64,000 nucleotides of DNA. Source: Colletes latitarsis (lineage: Eukaryota; Arthropoda; Insecta; Hymenoptera; Colletidae). A program made the translations under genes and the position numbers. How positions within the stretch are numbered: position 1 is the first letter of the stretch; the number at the start of each line of letters is the position of its first letter. The stretch covers positions 3,224,001-3,288,000 of the forward strand of contig NW_027488379.1 in assembly GCF_051014445.1 (NCBI RefSeq), in the 5' to 3' direction. The notes beneath the pieces were generated by a model. The model ran no database searches. It saw nothing but the letters and a program-made list of their open reading frames with translations, and was not told the origin of the DNA. Shown here piece after piece: positions 1-15,432 of this stretch.

Positions 1-2099
1 CATTGTTGTTGGTCAGATCCTGGGTTTTTTCTGGTTTGGATCTCGTAGTAAAGTGGTACCACACCGAAACAGTCAATTAAACCTGGTTGCGATTAATATT
101 TTAGAGGATAACGCCGGTTGTCTCGGTTAGGTCTGGGATTTGCCCTCATCTGCCTCTTACAATCGCACTTTTCGCAGACTTGTTGGCCAGATCCTGGGCT
201 TTTTCTGGTTTGGATCACGTAGTAATGTGGTACCACACTGTCAATAAAAGCTGGTTCCGATTAATAGTTTAGAGGATAACGCCGGTTATGCCTGGGTTAG
301 GTCTGGTATTTGCAATCATCTGGCTCATATATTCGGGTTTTTCGCTTACTTTTTGGCCAGATCCAGGCCTTCTTCTGGCTTGGACCACGTAGTCAAGTGG
401 TACCACACTGAAACAGTCAATAAAAGCTGGTTGCGCTTAGTACTTTAGAGGATAACGCTGGTTATGCCTGGGTTAGATCTCGTATTCGCAATCATCTGGC
501 TCATACTTTATCGTTTTTCGCATACTGGTTGGCCAGATCCTGGGTTTTTTCTGGTTTGGATCCCGTAGTAATGAGGTTCCACACCGCAACAGTCAATTAA
601 ACAGGTTGCGATTAATATTTTAGAGCATACCGCCGGTTATGTCCCGGGTAGGTCTGGGATATGTCCTCATCTGGCTCGTACTTTCGCGTTTATCGCATAC
701 TTGTTGGCCAGATCCTGGCCTTTTTCTGGTTTGGATCACGTAGTAAAGTGGTACCACACTGAAACAGTCAATAGAAGCTGGTTCCGATTAGTGTTTTAGA
801 GGATAACGCTGGTTACGTCTGGGTTAGTTCTGGAATTTGAAATCATCTGGCTCATACATTCGCGTTTTTCGCATACTTGTTGGCCAGATCCTGGGCTTTT
901 TCTGGTTTGGATCACGTAGTATTGTGGTACCAGACCGAAACAGTCAATAAAAGCTGGTTGCGCTTAGTACTTTAGAGGATAACGCTGGTTATGCCTGGGT
1001 TAGTTCTCGTATTCGCAATCATCTGGCTCATACTTTAGCGTTTTTCGCATACTGGTTGGCCAGATCCTGGGTTTTTTCTGGTTAGGATCCCGTCGCAATG
1101 TGGTTCCACACCGAAACAGTCAATTAAACCTGGTTGCGATTAATGTTTTAGAGGATATTGCCGGTTATGTCTAGTTTAGGTCTGGTATTTGCCATCATCT
1201 CGCTCGTACTTCCGCATTTTTCGCTTACTTGTTGGCCTGATCCTAGCCTTTTTACGGTTTGGATCACGTAGTAATGCGGTACCACACCGAAACAGTCAAT
1301 TAAACCTGGATGCGATAAATATTTTAGAGGATAAGGCCGGATGTGTCACGGTTAGGTCTGTCATTTGCCCTCCTCTGCCTCGTACTATCGCACTTTTCGC
1401 ATACTTGTTGGCCAGATCCCGGGCTTTTTCTTGTTTGGATCACGTAGTAATGTGGTACTACACTGTCAATAAAAGCTGGTTCCGCTTAGTACTTTAGAGG
1501 ATAACGCTGGTTATGCCTGAGTTAGTTCTGGTATTTGCAATCATCTGGCTCATACTTTCGCGTTTTTCGCATACTTGTTGACCAGATCCTGGGTTTTTTC
1601 TGGTTTGGATCCCGTAGTAATGTGGTACCACACCGAAACAGTCAATTAAACCTGGTTGCGATTAATATTTTAGAGGATAACGCTGGTTATGCCTGGGTTA
1701 GTTCTGGTGTTTGCAATCATCTGGCTCATACTTTCGCGTTTTTCGCATTCTTGTTGGCCAGATCCTGGGTTTTTTCTGGTTTGGATCCCGTAGTAATGAG
1801 GTTCCACACCGAAACAGTCAATTAAACAGGTTGCGATTAATATTTTAGAGGATACCGCCGGTTATGTCTCGGGTAGGTCTGGGATATGTCCTCATCTGGC
1901 TCGTACTTTCGCGTTTATCGCATACTTGTTGGCCTGATCCTAGCCTTTTTACGGTTTGGATCACGTAGTAATGCGGTACCACACCGAAACAGTCAATTAA
2001 ACCTGGATGCGATAAATATTTTAGAGGATAAGGCCGGTTGTGTCACGGTTAGGTCTGTCATTTGCCCTCCTCTGCCTCGTACTATCGCACTTTTCGCAT

Positions 2100-3137
2100 A
2101 CTTGTTGGCCAGATCCCGGGCTTTTTCTTGTTTGGATCACGTAGTTAATGTGGTACTACACTGTCAATAAAAGCTGGTTCCGCTTAGTACTTTAGAGGAT
2201 AACGCTGGTTATGCCTGAGTTAGTTCTGGTATTTGCAATCATCTGGCTCATACTTTCGCGTTTTTCGCATACTTGTTGACCAGATCCTGGGTTTTTTCTG
2301 GTTTGGATCCCGTAGTAATGTGGTACCACACCGAAACGGGCAATTAAACCTGGTTGCGATTAATATTTTAGAGGATAACGCTGGTTATGCCTGGGTTAGT
2401 TCTGGTGTTTGCAATCATCTGGCTCATACTTTCGCGTTTTTCGCATTCTTGTTGGCCAGATCCTGGGTTTTTTCTGGTTTGGATCCCGTAGTAACGGGGT
2501 TCCACACCGAAACAGTCAATTAAACAGGTTGCGATTAATATTTTAGAGGATACCGCCGGTTATGTCTCGGGTAGGTCTGGGATATGTCCTCATCTGGCTC
2601 GTACTTTCGCGTTTATCGCAAACTTGTTGGCCAGATCCTGGCCTTTTTCTGGTTTGGATCACGTAGTAAAGTGGTACCACACTGAAACAGTCAATAGAAG
2701 CTGGTTCCGATTAGTATTTTAGAGGATAACGCTGGTTATGTCTGGGTTAGTTCTGGAATTTGAAATCATCTGGCTCATACATTCGCGTTTTTCGCATACT
2801 TGTTGGCCAGATCCTGGGCTTTTTCTGGTTTGGATCACGTAGTATTGTGGTACCAGACCGAAACAGTCAATTAAACCTGATTGCGATTAATATTTTAGAG
2901 GATAACGCCTGTTATGTCACGGTTAGGTCTGGGATTTGCCCTCATCTGCCCCGTACTTTCGCACTTTTCGCATACTTGTTGGCCAGATCCTGGGCTTCTT
3001 CTGGTTTGGGTCACATAGTGATGTGGTACCACACTGTCAATTAAAGCTGGTTCTGCTTAGTATTTTAGAGGATAACGCTGGTTATGCCTGGGTTAGTTCT
3101 GGTATTTGCAATCATCTGGCTCATACTTTCGCGTTTT
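2100..3137 (+). repeat. Six-monomer block repeated at offset 2,618 bp
   Basis: Matches about 4,718-5,755, including the GTACTACAC monomer and the TGGAATTTGAAATC monomer. Occasional substitutions occur, and one T insertion in copy 1 near 2,145. Ends are approximate. Confidence 0.7.
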
Positions 3138-6100
3138 TCGCATTCTTGTTGGCCAGATCCTGGGTTTTTTCTGGTATGGATCCCGTAGTAATGAGGTTCC
3201 ACACCGAAACAGTCAATTAAACAGGTTGCGATTAATATTTTAGAGGATAACGCCGGTTATGTCTCGGGTAGGTCTGGGATTTGTCATCATCAGGCTCGTA
3301 CTTTCGCGTTTATCGCATACTTGTTGGCCAGATCCTGGCCTTTTTCTGGTTTGGATCACGTAGTAACGCGGTACCACACCGGAACAGTCAATTACACCTG
3401 GTTACGATTACTATTTTGGAGGATAACGTCGGCTATGTCTGGGTTTGGTCTGGTATTTGCCCTCATCTGGCTCGTATTTTCGCGTTTTTCGCATTGTTGT
3501 TGGTCAGATCCTGGGTTTTTTCTGGTTTGGATCACGTAGTATTGTGGTACCAGACAGAAACAGTCAATTAAACCTGATTGCGATTAATATTTTAGAGTAT
3601 AACGCCAGTTATGTCTCGGTTAGGTCTGGCATTTGTCCTCATCTGGCTCGAACTATCGCACTTTTCGCATACTTGTTGGCCAGATCCTGGGCTTTTTGTT
3701 GTTTGGATCACGTAGTAATGTGGTACCACACTGTCAATAAAAGCTGGTTCCGCTTAGTATTTTAGAGGATAACGCTGGTTATGCCTGGGTTAGTTCTGGT
3801 ATTTGCAATCATCTGGCTCATACTTTCACGTTTTTCGCATACTTGTTGGCCAGATCCTGGTTTTTTTCTGTTTTGGATCCCGTAGTAATTAGGTTCCACA
3901 CCGAAACAGTCAATTAAACTGGTTGCGATTAATATTTTTGAGGATAACGCCGGTTATGTCTCGGGTAGGTCTGGGATTTGTCATCATCAGGCTCGTACTT
4001 TCGCGTTTATCGCATACTTGTTGGCCAGATCCTGGCCTTTTTCTGGTTTGGATCACGTAGTAACGCGGTACCACACCGGAACAGTCAATTACACCTGGTT
4101 ACGATTACTATTTTGGAGGATAACGTCGGCTATGTCAGGGTTTGGTCTGGTATTTGCCCTCATCTGGCTCGTATTTTCGCGTTTTTCGCATTGTTGTTGG
4201 TCAGATCCTGGGTTTTTTCTGGTTTGGATCTCGTAGTAATGTGGTACCACGCCGAAACAGTCAATTAAACCTGGTTGCGCTAATATTTTAGAGGATAACG
4301 CCGGTTATGTCACGGTTAGGTCTGGCATTTGTCCTCATCTGGCTCATACTTTCGCGTTTTTCGCATACTTGTTGGCCAGATCCTGGCCTTTTTCTGGTTT
4401 GGATCACGTAGTAACGCGGTACCACACCGGAACAGTTAATTAAACCTGGTTGCGATTACTATTTTGGAGGATAACGTCGGCTATGTCTGGGTTTGGTCTG
4501 GTATTTGCCCTCATCTGGCTCGTATTTTCGCGTTTTTCGCATTGTTGTTGGTCAGATCCTGGGTTTTTTCTGGTTTGGATCTCGTAGTAATGTGGTACCA
4601 GACCGAAACAGTCAATTAAACCTAGTTGCGATTAATATTTTAGAGGATAACGCCGGTTATGTCACGGTTAGGTCTGGCATTTGTCCTCATCTGGCTCATA
4701 CATTCGCGTTTTTCGCATACTTGTTGGCCAGATCCTGGGCTTTTTCTTGTTTGGATCACGTAGTAATGTGGTACTACACTGTCAATAAAAGCTGGTTCCG
4801 CTTAGTACTTTAGAGGATAACGCTGGTTATGCCTGTGTTAGTTCTGGTATTTGCAATCATCTGGCTCATACTTTCGCGTTTTTCGCATACTTGTTGACCA
4901 GATCCTGGGTTTTTTCTGGTTTGGATCCCGTAGTAATGTGGTACCACACCGAAACAGTCAATTAATCCTGGTTGCGATTAATATTTTAGAGGATAACGCT
5001 GGTTATGCCTGGGATAGTTCTGGTGTTTGCAATCATCTGGCTCATACTTTCGCGTTTTTCGCATTCTTGTTGGCCAGATCCTGGGTTTTTTCTGGTTTGG
5101 ATCCCGTAGTAATGAGGTTCCACACCGAAACAGTCAATTAAACAGGTTGCGATTAATATTTTAGAGGATACCGCCGGTTATGTCTCGGGTAGGTCTGGGA
5201 TATGTCCTCATCTGGCTCGTACTTTCGCGTTTATCGCATAGTTGTTGGCCAGATCCTGGCCTTTTTCTGGTTTGGATCACGTAGTAAAGTGGTACCACAC
5301 TGAAACAGTCAATAGAAGCTGGTTCCGATTAGTATTTTAGAGGATAACGCTGGTTATGTCTGGGTTAGTTCTGGAATTTGAAATCATCTGGCTCATACAT
5401 TCGCGTTTTTCGCATACTTGTTGGCCAGATCCTGGGCTTTTTCTGGTTTGGATCACGTAGTATTGTGGTACCAGACCGAAACAGTCAATTAAACCTGATT
5501 GCGATTAATATTTTAGAGGATAACGCCAGTTATGTCACGGTTAGGTCTGGGATTTGCCCTCATCTGCCCCGTACTTTCGCACTTTTCGCATACTTGTTGG
5601 CCAGATCCTGGGCTTCTTCTGGTTTGGGTCACGTAGTGATGTGGTACCACACTGTCAATTAAAGCTGGTTCTGCTTAGTATTTTAGAGGATAACGCTGGT
5701 TATGCCTGGGTTAGTTCTGGTATTTGCAATCATCTGGCTCATACTTTCGCGTTTTTCGCATACTTGTTGGCCAGATCCTGGCCTTTTTCTGGTTTGGATC
5801 CCGTAGTAATATGGTTCCACACCGAAACAGTCAATTAAACCTGGTTGCGATTAATATTTTAGAGGATAACGCCGGTTATGTCTCGGTTAGGTCTGGCATT
5901 TGTCCTCATCTGGCTCGTACTATCGCACTTTTCGCATACTTGTTGGCCAGATCCTGGGCTTTTTGTTGTTTGGATCACGTAGTAATGTGGTACCACACTG
6001 TCAATAAAAGCTGGTTCCGCTTAGTATTTTAGAGGATAAAGCTGGTTATGCCTGGGTTAGTTCTGGTATTTGCAATCATCTGGCTCATACTTTCGCGTTT

Positions 6101-8970
6101 TTCGCATACTTGATGGCCAGATCCTGGTTTTTTTCTGTTTTGGATCCCGTAGTAATTAGGTTCCACACCGAAACAGTCAAATAAACTGGTTGCGATTAAT
6201 ATCTTAGAGGATAACGCCGGTTATGTCTCGGGTAGGTCTGGGATTTGTCATCATCAGGCTCGTACTTTCGCGTTTATCGCATACTTGTTGGCCAGATCCT
6301 GGCCTTTTTCTGGTTTGGATCCCGTAGTAATATGGTTCCACACCGAAACAGTCAATTAAACCTGGTTGCGATTAATATTTTAGAGGATAACGCCGGTTAT
6401 GTCTCGGTTAGGTCTGGCATTTGTCCTCATCTGGCTCGTACTATCGCACTTTTCGCATACTTGTTGGCCAGATCCTGGGCTTTTTCTGGTTTGGATCACG
6501 TAGTAATGTGGTACCACACCGAAACAGTCAATGAGACCTGGTTGCGATTAATATTTTGGAGGATAACGTCGGCTATGTCTGGGTTTGGTCTGGTATTTGC
6601 CCTCATCTGGCTCGTATTTTCGCGTTTTTCGCATTGTTGTTGGTCAGATCCTGGGTTTTTTCTGGTTTGGATCTCGTAGTAATGTGGTACCACGCCGAAA
6701 CAGTCAATTAAACCTGGTTGCGATTAATATTTTAGGGGATAACGCCGGTTATGTCACGGTTAGGTCTGGCATTTGTCCTCATCTGGCTCATACTTTCGCG
6801 TTTTTCGCATACTTGTTGGCCAGATCCTGGCCTTTTTCTGGTTCGGATCACGTAGTAACGCGGTGCCACACCGGAACAGTCAATTAAACCTGGTTGCGAT
6901 TACTATTTTGGATGATAACGTCGGCTATGTCTGGGTTTGGTCTGGTATTTGCCCTCATCTGGCTCGTATTTTCGCGTTTTTCGCATTGTTGTTGGTCAGA
7001 TCCTGGGTTTTTTCTGGTTTGGATCTCGTAGTAATGTGGTACCAGACCGAAACAGTCAATTAAACCTAGTTGCGATTAATATTTTAGAGGATAACGCCGG
7101 TTATGTCACGGTTAGGTCTGGCATTTGTCCTCATCTGGCTCATACTTTCGCGTTTTTCGCATACTTGTTGGCCAGATCCTGGGTTTTTTCTGTTTTGGAT
7201 CCCGTAGTAATGAGGTTCCACACCGAAACAGACAAGTAAACTGGTTGCGATTAATATTTAAGAGGATAACGCCGGTTATGTCTAGGGTAGGTCAGGGATT
7301 TGTCATCATCTGGCTCGTACTTTCGCCTTTTTCGCATACTTGTTGGCCAGATCCTGGCCTTTTTCTGGTTTGGATCCCGTAGTAATGATAGTCCACACGG
7401 AAACAGTCAATTAAACTGGTTGCGATTAATATTTTAGAGGATAACGCCGGTTATGTCTGGGTTAGGTCTGGTATTTGCCCTCATCTGGCACGTACTTTCG
7501 CAATATTCGCATACTTGTTGGCCAGATCCTGGCCTCTTTCTGGTTGGGATCACGTAGTAACGCGGTACCACACCGAAACAGTAAATTAAACCTGGTTGCG
7601 ATTACTATTTTGGAGGATAACGTCGGTTATGTCTGGGTTTGGTCTGGTATTTGCAATCATCTGGCTCATACTTTCGCGTTTTTCGCATACTTGTTGGCCA
7701 GATCCTGGGTTTTTTCTGTTTTGGATCCCGTAGTAATGAGGTTCCACACCGAAACAGTCAATTAAACTGGTTGCGATTAATATTTTAGAGGATAACGCCG
7801 GTTATGTCTGGGTTTGGTCTGGTATTTGCAATCATCTGGCTCATACTATCGCGTTTTTCGCATACTTCTTGGCCAGATCCTGGGTTTTTTCTGCTTTGGA
7901 TCCCGTAGTAATGAGGTTCCACACCGAAACAGTCAATTAAACTGGTTGCGATTAATACTTTAGAGGATAACGCCAGTTATGTCTCGGTTAGGTCTGGGAT
8001 TTGCCCTCATCTGCCTCTTACAATCGCATTTTTCGCATACTTGTTGGCCAGATCCTGGGCTTTTTCTTGTTTGGATCACGTAGTAATGTGGTACCACACT
8101 GTCAATAAGAGCTGGTTCCGCTTAGTATTTTAGAGGATAACGCCGGTTATCTCTGGGTTAGGTCTGATATTTGCCCTCATCTGGCACGTACTTTCGCATT
8201 ATTCGCATACTTGTTGACCAGATCCTAGGCTTTTTCTGGTTTGGATCACGTAGTAATGTGGTACCACACTGTCCATAAAAGCTGGTTCCGATTAATAGTT
8301 TAGAGGATAACGCCGGTTATGGCTGGGTTAGGTCTGGTATTTGCCCTCATCTGGCACGTACTTTCGCATTATTCGCATACTTGTTGACCAGATCCTGGGT
8401 TTTTTCTGTTTTGGATCCCGTAGTAATGGGAGTCCACACCGAAACAGTCAATTAAACTGGTTGCGATTAATATTTTAGAGGATAACGCCGGTTATGTCTG
8501 GGTTAGGTCTGGTAGTTGCAATCATCTGGCTCATACTTTCGCGTTTTTCGCATACTTGTTGGCCAGATCCTGGGCTTTTTCTGGTTTGGATCACGTAGTA
8601 ATGTGGTACCACACTGTCAATAAAAGCTGGTTCCGATTAATAGTTTAGAGGATAACGCCGGTTATGGCTGGGTTAGGTCTGGTATTTGCCCTCATCTGGC
8701 ACGTACTTTCGCATTATTCGCATACTTGTTGACCAGATCCTGGGTTTTTTCTGTTTTGGATCCCGTAGTAATGGGAGTCCACACCGAAACAGTCAATTAA
8801 ACTGGTTGCGATTAATACTTTAGAGGATAACGCCAGTTATGTCTCGGTTAGGTCTGGGATTTGCCCTCATCTGCCTCTTACAATCGCATTTTTCGCATAC
8901 TTGTTGGCCAGATCCTGGGCTTTTTCTTGTTTGGATCACGTAGTAATGTGGTACCACACTGTCAATAAAA

Positions 8971-11900
8971 GCTGGTTGCGATTAATATTTTAGAGGATAA
9001 CGCTGGTTATGCCTGGGTTAGTTATGGTATTTGCAATCATCTGGCTCATACTTTCGCGTTTTTCGCATACTTGTTGGCCAGATCCTGGGTTTTTTCTGTT
9101 TTGGATCCCGTAGTAATGGGAGTCCACACCGAAACAGTCAATTAAACTGGTTGCGATTAATATTTTAGAGGATAACGCCGGTTATGTCTGGGTTAGGTCT
9201 GATATTTGCCCTCATTTGGCACGTACTTTCGCATTATTCGCATACTTCTTGACCAGATCCTAGGCTTTTTTTGGTTTGGATCACGTAGTAATGTGGTACC
9301 ACACTGTCAATAAAAGCTGGTTCCGATTAATAGTTTAGAGGATAACGCCGGTTATGGCTGGGTTAGGTCTGGTATTTGCCCTCATCTGGCTCGTACTTTC
9401 GCGTTTTTCGCATTGTTGTTGGTCAGATCGTGGGTTTTTCTCTGGTTTGGATCTCGTATTAAAGTGGTACCACACCGAAACAGTCAATTAAACCTGGTTG
9501 CGATTAATATTTCAGAGGATAACGCCGGTTATGTCTCGGTTAGGTCTGGGATTTGCCCTCATCTGCCTCTTACAATCGCACTTTTCGCATACTTGTTGGC
9601 CAGATCCTGGGCTTTTTCTGGTTTGGATCACGTAGTAATGTGGTACCACACTGTCAATAAAAGCTGGTTCCGATTAATGGTTTAGAGGATAACGCCGGTT
9701 ATGCCTGGGTTAGGTCTGGTATTTGCAATCACCCGGCTCATACATTCGCGTTTTTCGCATACTTGTTGGCCAGATCCTGGGTTTTTTCTGGTTTGGATCA
9801 CGTCGTATTGTGGTACCACACCGAAACAGTCTATTAAACCTGGTTGCGATTACTATTTTGGAGGATAACGTCGGTTATGTCTGGGTTTGGTCTGGTATTT
9901 GCAATCATCTGGCTCATACTTCGCGTTTATCGCATACTTGTTGGCCAGATCCAGGGTTTTTTCTGTTTTGGATCCCGTAGTAATGAGGTTCCACACCGAA
10001 ACAGTCAATTAAACTGGTTGCGATTAATATTTTAGAGGATAACGCCGGTTATGTCTGGGTTAGGTCTGGTATTTGCAATCATCTGACTCATACTTTCGCG
10101 TTTTTCGCATACTTGTTGGCCAGATCCTGGCTTTTTTCTGTTTTGGATCCCGTAGTAATGAGGTACCACACGGAAACAGTCAATTAAACCTGGTTGCGAT
10201 TAATATTTTAGTGGATAACGCCGGTTACGTCTCGGTTAGGTCTGGCATTTGTCCTCATCTGGCTCGTACTTTCGCGTTTTTCGCATACTTATTGGTCAGT
10301 TCCTGGCCTTTTTCTGCTTTGGATCCCGTAGTAATGAGAGTCCACACCGAAACAGTCAATTAAACTGGTTGCGATTAATACTTTAGACGATAACGCCGGT
10401 TATGTCTGGGTTAGGTCTGGTATTTGCCCTCATCTGGCTCGTACTTTCTCGTTTTTCGCATACTTGTTGGCCAGATCCTGCCCTTTTTCTGGTTTGGATC
10501 ACGTAGTAACGCGGTACCATACCGAAACAGTCAATTAAACCTGGTTGCGATTACTATTTTGGAGGATAACGTCGGTTATGTCTGGGTTTGGTCTGGTATT
10601 TGCCCTCATCTGGCTCGTACTTTCGCGTTTTTCGCATTGTTGTTTGTCAGATCCTGGGTTTTTTCTGGTTTGGATCCCGTAGTAATGTGGTACCACACCG
10701 AAACAGTCAATTAAACCTGGTTGCGATTAATATTTTAGAGGATAACGCCGGTTATGTCACGGTTAGGTCTGGCATTTGTCCTCATCTGGCTGATACTTTC
10801 GCGTTTATCGCATACTTGTTGGCCAGATCCAGGCCTTTTTCTGGTTTGGATCACGTAGTAATGTGGTACCACACTGGAACAGTCAATAGAAGCTGGTTCC
10901 GATTAGTATTTTAGAGGATAACGCTGGTTATGTCTGGGTCAGTTCTTGTATTTGCAATCATCTGGCTCATACATTCGCCTTTTTCGCATACTTGTTGGCC
11001 AGAACCTGGGCTTTTTCTGGTTTGGATCACGTAGTAATGTGGTACCACACTGTCAATAAAAGCTGATTCCGATTAATAGTTTAGAGGATAACGCCGGTTA
11101 TGTCTGGGTTAGGTCTGGTATTTGCCCTCATCTGGCTCGTACTTTCGCATTTTTCGCATTGTTGTTGGCCAGAACCTGTCCTTTTTCAGGTTTGGATCAC
11201 GTAGTAACGCGGCACCACACCGAAACAGTCAATTAAACCTGGTTCGGATTAATATTTTAGAGGATACGCCGGTTATGTCTCGGTTAGGTCTGGGATTTGC
11301 CCTGATCTGGCTCGTACTTTCGCATTTTTCGCATACTTGTTGGCCAGATCCTGGCCTTTTTCTGGATTGGATCACGTAGTAATGCGGTACCACACCGAAA
11401 CAGTCAATTAAACTGGTTGCGATAAATATTTTAGAGGATAACGCCGGTTATGTCTCGGTTAGGTCTGGGATCTGCCCTCATCTGCCTCTTACAATCGCAC
11501 TTTTCGCATACTTGTTGGCCAGATCCTGGGCTTTTTCTTGTTTGGATCACGTAGTAGTGTGGTACCACACTGTCAATAAAAGCTGGTTCCGCTTAGTATT
11601 CTAGAGGATAACGCTGGTTATGCCTGGGTTAGTTCTGGTATTTGCAATCATCTGGCTCATACTTTCGCATTTTCCGCATACTTGTTGGCCAGATCCTGGG
11701 TTTTTTCTGGTTTGCATCACGTAGTATTGTGGTACCACACCAAACAGTCAATTGAACCTGGTTGCGATTAATATTTTAGAGGATAACGCCGGTTATGTCT
11801 GGGTCAGGTCTGGGATTTGTCCTCATCTGGCACGTACTTTCGCATTATTCGCATACTAGTTGGCCAGATCCTGGCCTTTTTCTGGTTTGGATCACGTAGT

Positions 11901-12548
11901 AACGCGGTACCACACCGGAACAGTCAATTAAACCTGGTTGCGATTACTATTTTGGAGGATAACGCCGGTTATGTCACGGTTAGGTCTGGCATTTGTCCTC
12001 ATCTGGCTCATACTTTCGCGTTTTTCGCATACTTGTTGGCCAGATCCTGGGTTTTTTCTGTTTTGGATCACGTAGTAACGCGGTACCACACCGAAACAGT
12101 CAATTAAACCTGGTTGCGATTACTATTTTGGAGGATAACGTCTGTTATGTCTCGGTTAGGTCTGGGATTTGCCCTCATCTGGCTCGTACTTTCGCATTTT
12201 TCGCATACTTGTTGGCCAGATCCTGGCCTTTTTCTGGATTGGAACACGTAGTAATGCGGTACCACACCGAAACAGTCAATTAAACTGGTTGCGATAAATA
12301 TTTTAGAGGATAACGCCGGTTATGTCTGGGTTAGGTTTGGTATTTGCCCTCATCTGGCTCGTATTTTCGCGTCTTTCGCATACTTGTTGGCCAGATCCTG
12401 GCCTTTTTCTGGTTTGGATCCCGTAGTAATGATAGCCCACACGGAAACAGTCAATTAAACTGGTTGCGATTAATATTTTAGAGAATAACGGCGGTTATGT
12501 CTAGGTTAGGCCTGGTATTTGCCCTCATCTGGCACGTACTTTCGCATT
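8971..12548 (+). repeat. HOR block recurring at offset ~6,464 bp, copy 1
   Basis: About 3.6 kb that matches 15,433-19,012 monomer by monomer. Shared rare variants include a CACCAAACAGTCAATTGAA monomer (near 11,740 and 18,203), a short GAGGATACGCC monomer (near 11,265 and 17,728) and AGAACCTG in place of AGATCCTG (near 11,170). A few single-base and indel differences separate the copies, so this duplication is older than the 5,774-bp one. Ends are approximate. Confidence 0.8.
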
Positions 12549-15432
12549 TTTCGCATACTTGTTGGCCAGATCCTGGCCTTTTTCTGGATTGGATCACGTA
12601 GTAATGCGGTACCACACCGAAACAATCAATTAAACTGGTTGCGATAAATATTTTAGAGGATAACGCCGGTTATGTCTGGGTTAGGTCTGGTATTTGCCCT
12701 CATCTGGCTCGTATTTTCGCGTCTTTCGCATACTTGTTGGCCAGATCCTGGGTTTTTTCTGTTTTGGATCCCGTAGTAATGAGAGTCCACACCGAAACAG
12801 TCAATTAAACTGGTTGCGATTAATATTTTAGAGGATAACGCCGGTTATGTCTGGGTTAGGTCTGGTATTTGCCCTCATATGGCACGTACTTTCGCATTAT
12901 TCGCATACTTGTTGACCAGATCCTAGGCTTTTTCTGGTTTGGATCACGTAGTAATGTGGTACCGCACTGTCAATAAAAGCTGGTTCCGATTAATAGTTTA
13001 GAGGATAACGCCGGTTATGTCTGGGTTAGGTCTGGTATTTGCCCTCATCTGGCACGTACTTTCGCATTATTCGCATACTTGTTGGCCAGATCCTGGCCTT
13101 TTTCTGGTTTGGATCACGTAGTAACGCGGTACCACACCGAAACAGTCAATTAAACTGGTTGCGATAAATATTTTAGAGGATAACGCCGGTTATGTCTGGG
13201 TTTGCTCTGGTATTTGCAATCATCTGGCTCATACTTTCGCGTTTTTCGCATATTTGTTGGCCAGATCCTGGGTTTTTTCTGTTTTGGATCCCGTAGTAAT
13301 GAGGTACCACACCGAAACAGTCAATTAAACCTGGTTGCAATTACTATTTTGGAGGATAACGCCGGTTATGTCTCGGGTAGGTCTGGGATTTGTCCTCATC
13401 TGGCTCGTACTTTCGCGTTTTTCGCATACTTGTTGGCCAGTTCCTGGCCTTTTTCTGGTTTGGATCCCGTAGTAATGTGGTTCCTCACCGAAACAGTCAA
13501 TTAAACCTGGCTGCGATTAATATTTTAGAGGATAACGCCGGTTATGTCTCGGTTAGGTCTGGCATTTGTCCTCATCTGGCTCGTACTTTCGCGTTTTTCG
13601 CATACTTCTTGGCCAGATCCTGGCCTTTTTCTGCTTTGGATCCCGTAGTTTTAAGAGTCCACACCGAAACAGTCAATTAAACATGGTTGCGATTACTATT
13701 TTGGAGGATAACGTCGGTTATGTCTGGGTTTGGTCTGGTATTTGCAATCATCTGGCTCATACTTTCGCGTTTTTCGCATACTTCTTGGCCAGATCCTGGG
13801 TTCTTTTCTGTTTTGGATCCCGTAGTAATGAGGTACCACACCGAAACAGTCAATTAAACCTGGTTGCGATGACTATTTTGGAGGATAACGACTGTTATGT
13901 TTCGGTTAGGTCTGGGATTTGCCCTCATCTGGCTCGTACTTTCGCATTTTTCACATACTTGTTGGCCAGATCCTGGCCTTTTTCTGGATTGGAACACGTA
14001 GTAATGCGGTACTACACCGAAACAGTCAATTAAACTGGTTGCGATAAATATTTTAGACGATAACGCCGGTTATGTCTAGGTTAGGTCTGGTATTTGCCCT
14101 CATCTGGCTCGTATTTTCGCGTTTTTCGCATTCTTGTTGGCCAGATACTGGCCTTTTTCTGGTTTGGATCCCGTAGTAATGATAGTCGACACGGAAACAG
14201 TCAATTAAACTGGTTGCGATTAATATTTTAGAGGATAACGCCGGTTATGTCTGGGTTAGGTCTGGTATTTGCCCTCATCTGGCACGTACTTTCGCATTAT
14301 TCGCATACTTGTTGGCCAGATCCTGGCCTTTTTCTTGTTTGGATCACGTAGTAACGCGGTACCACACCGAAACAGTCAATTAAACCTGGTTGCGATTACT
14401 ATTTTGGAGGATAACGTCGGTTATGTCTGGGTTTGGTCTGGTATTTGCAATCATCTGGCTCATACTTTCGCGTTTTTCGCATAATTCTTGGCCAGATCCT
14501 GGGTTTTTTTCTCTTTTGGATCCCGTAGTAATGAGGTACCACACCGAAACAGTCAATTAAACCTGGTTGCGAATACTATTTTGGAGGATAACGTCTGTTA
14601 TGTTTCGGTTAGGTCTGGGATTTGCCCTCATCTGGCTCGTACTTTCGCATTTTTCGCATACTTGTTGGCCAGATCCTGGCCTTTTTCTGGATTGGAACAC
14701 GTAGTAATGCGGTACTACACCGAAACAGTCAATTAAACTGGTTGCGATAAATATTTTAGACGATAACGCCGGTTATGTCTGGGTTAGCTCTGGTATTTGC
14801 CCTCATCTGGCTCGTATTTTCGCGTTTTTCGCATTCTTGTTGGCCAGATACTGGCCTTTTTCTCGTTTGGATCCCGTAGTAATGATAGTCCACACGGAAA
14901 CAGTCAATTAAACTGGTTGCGATTAATATTTTAGAGGATAACGCCGTTTATGTCTCGGTTAGGTCTGGGATTTGCCCTCATCTGCCTCTTACAATCGCAC
15001 TTTTCGCATACTTGTTGGCCAGATCCTGGGCTTTTTCTGGTTTGGATCACGTAGTAATGTGGTACCACACTGTCAATAAAAGCTGGTTCCGATTAATAGT
15101 TTAGAGGATAACGCCGGTTATGCCTGGGTTAGGTCTGGTATTTGCCCTCATCTGGCACGTACTATAGCATTATTCGCATACTTGTTGACCAGATCCTGGC
15201 CTTTCTCTGGTTTGGCTCACGTAGTAACGTGGTACCACACCGAAACAGTCAATTAAACCTGGTTGCGATTACTATTTTGGAGGATAACGTCGGTTATGTC
15301 TGGGTTTGGTCTGGTATTTGCAATCATCTGGCTCATACTTTCGCGTTTTTCGCATACTTGTTGGCCAGATCCAGGGTTTTTTCTGTTTTGGATCCCGTAG
15401 TAATGAGGTTCCACACCGAAACAGTCAATTAA

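Noticed and set aside
7766..9412. A stretch with no long open frames, considered as a possible different sequence or gene
   Set aside because: It reads as ordinary satellite, rich in the 170-bp class and in monomers with GGGAGTCCAC; only the chance frames are missing.
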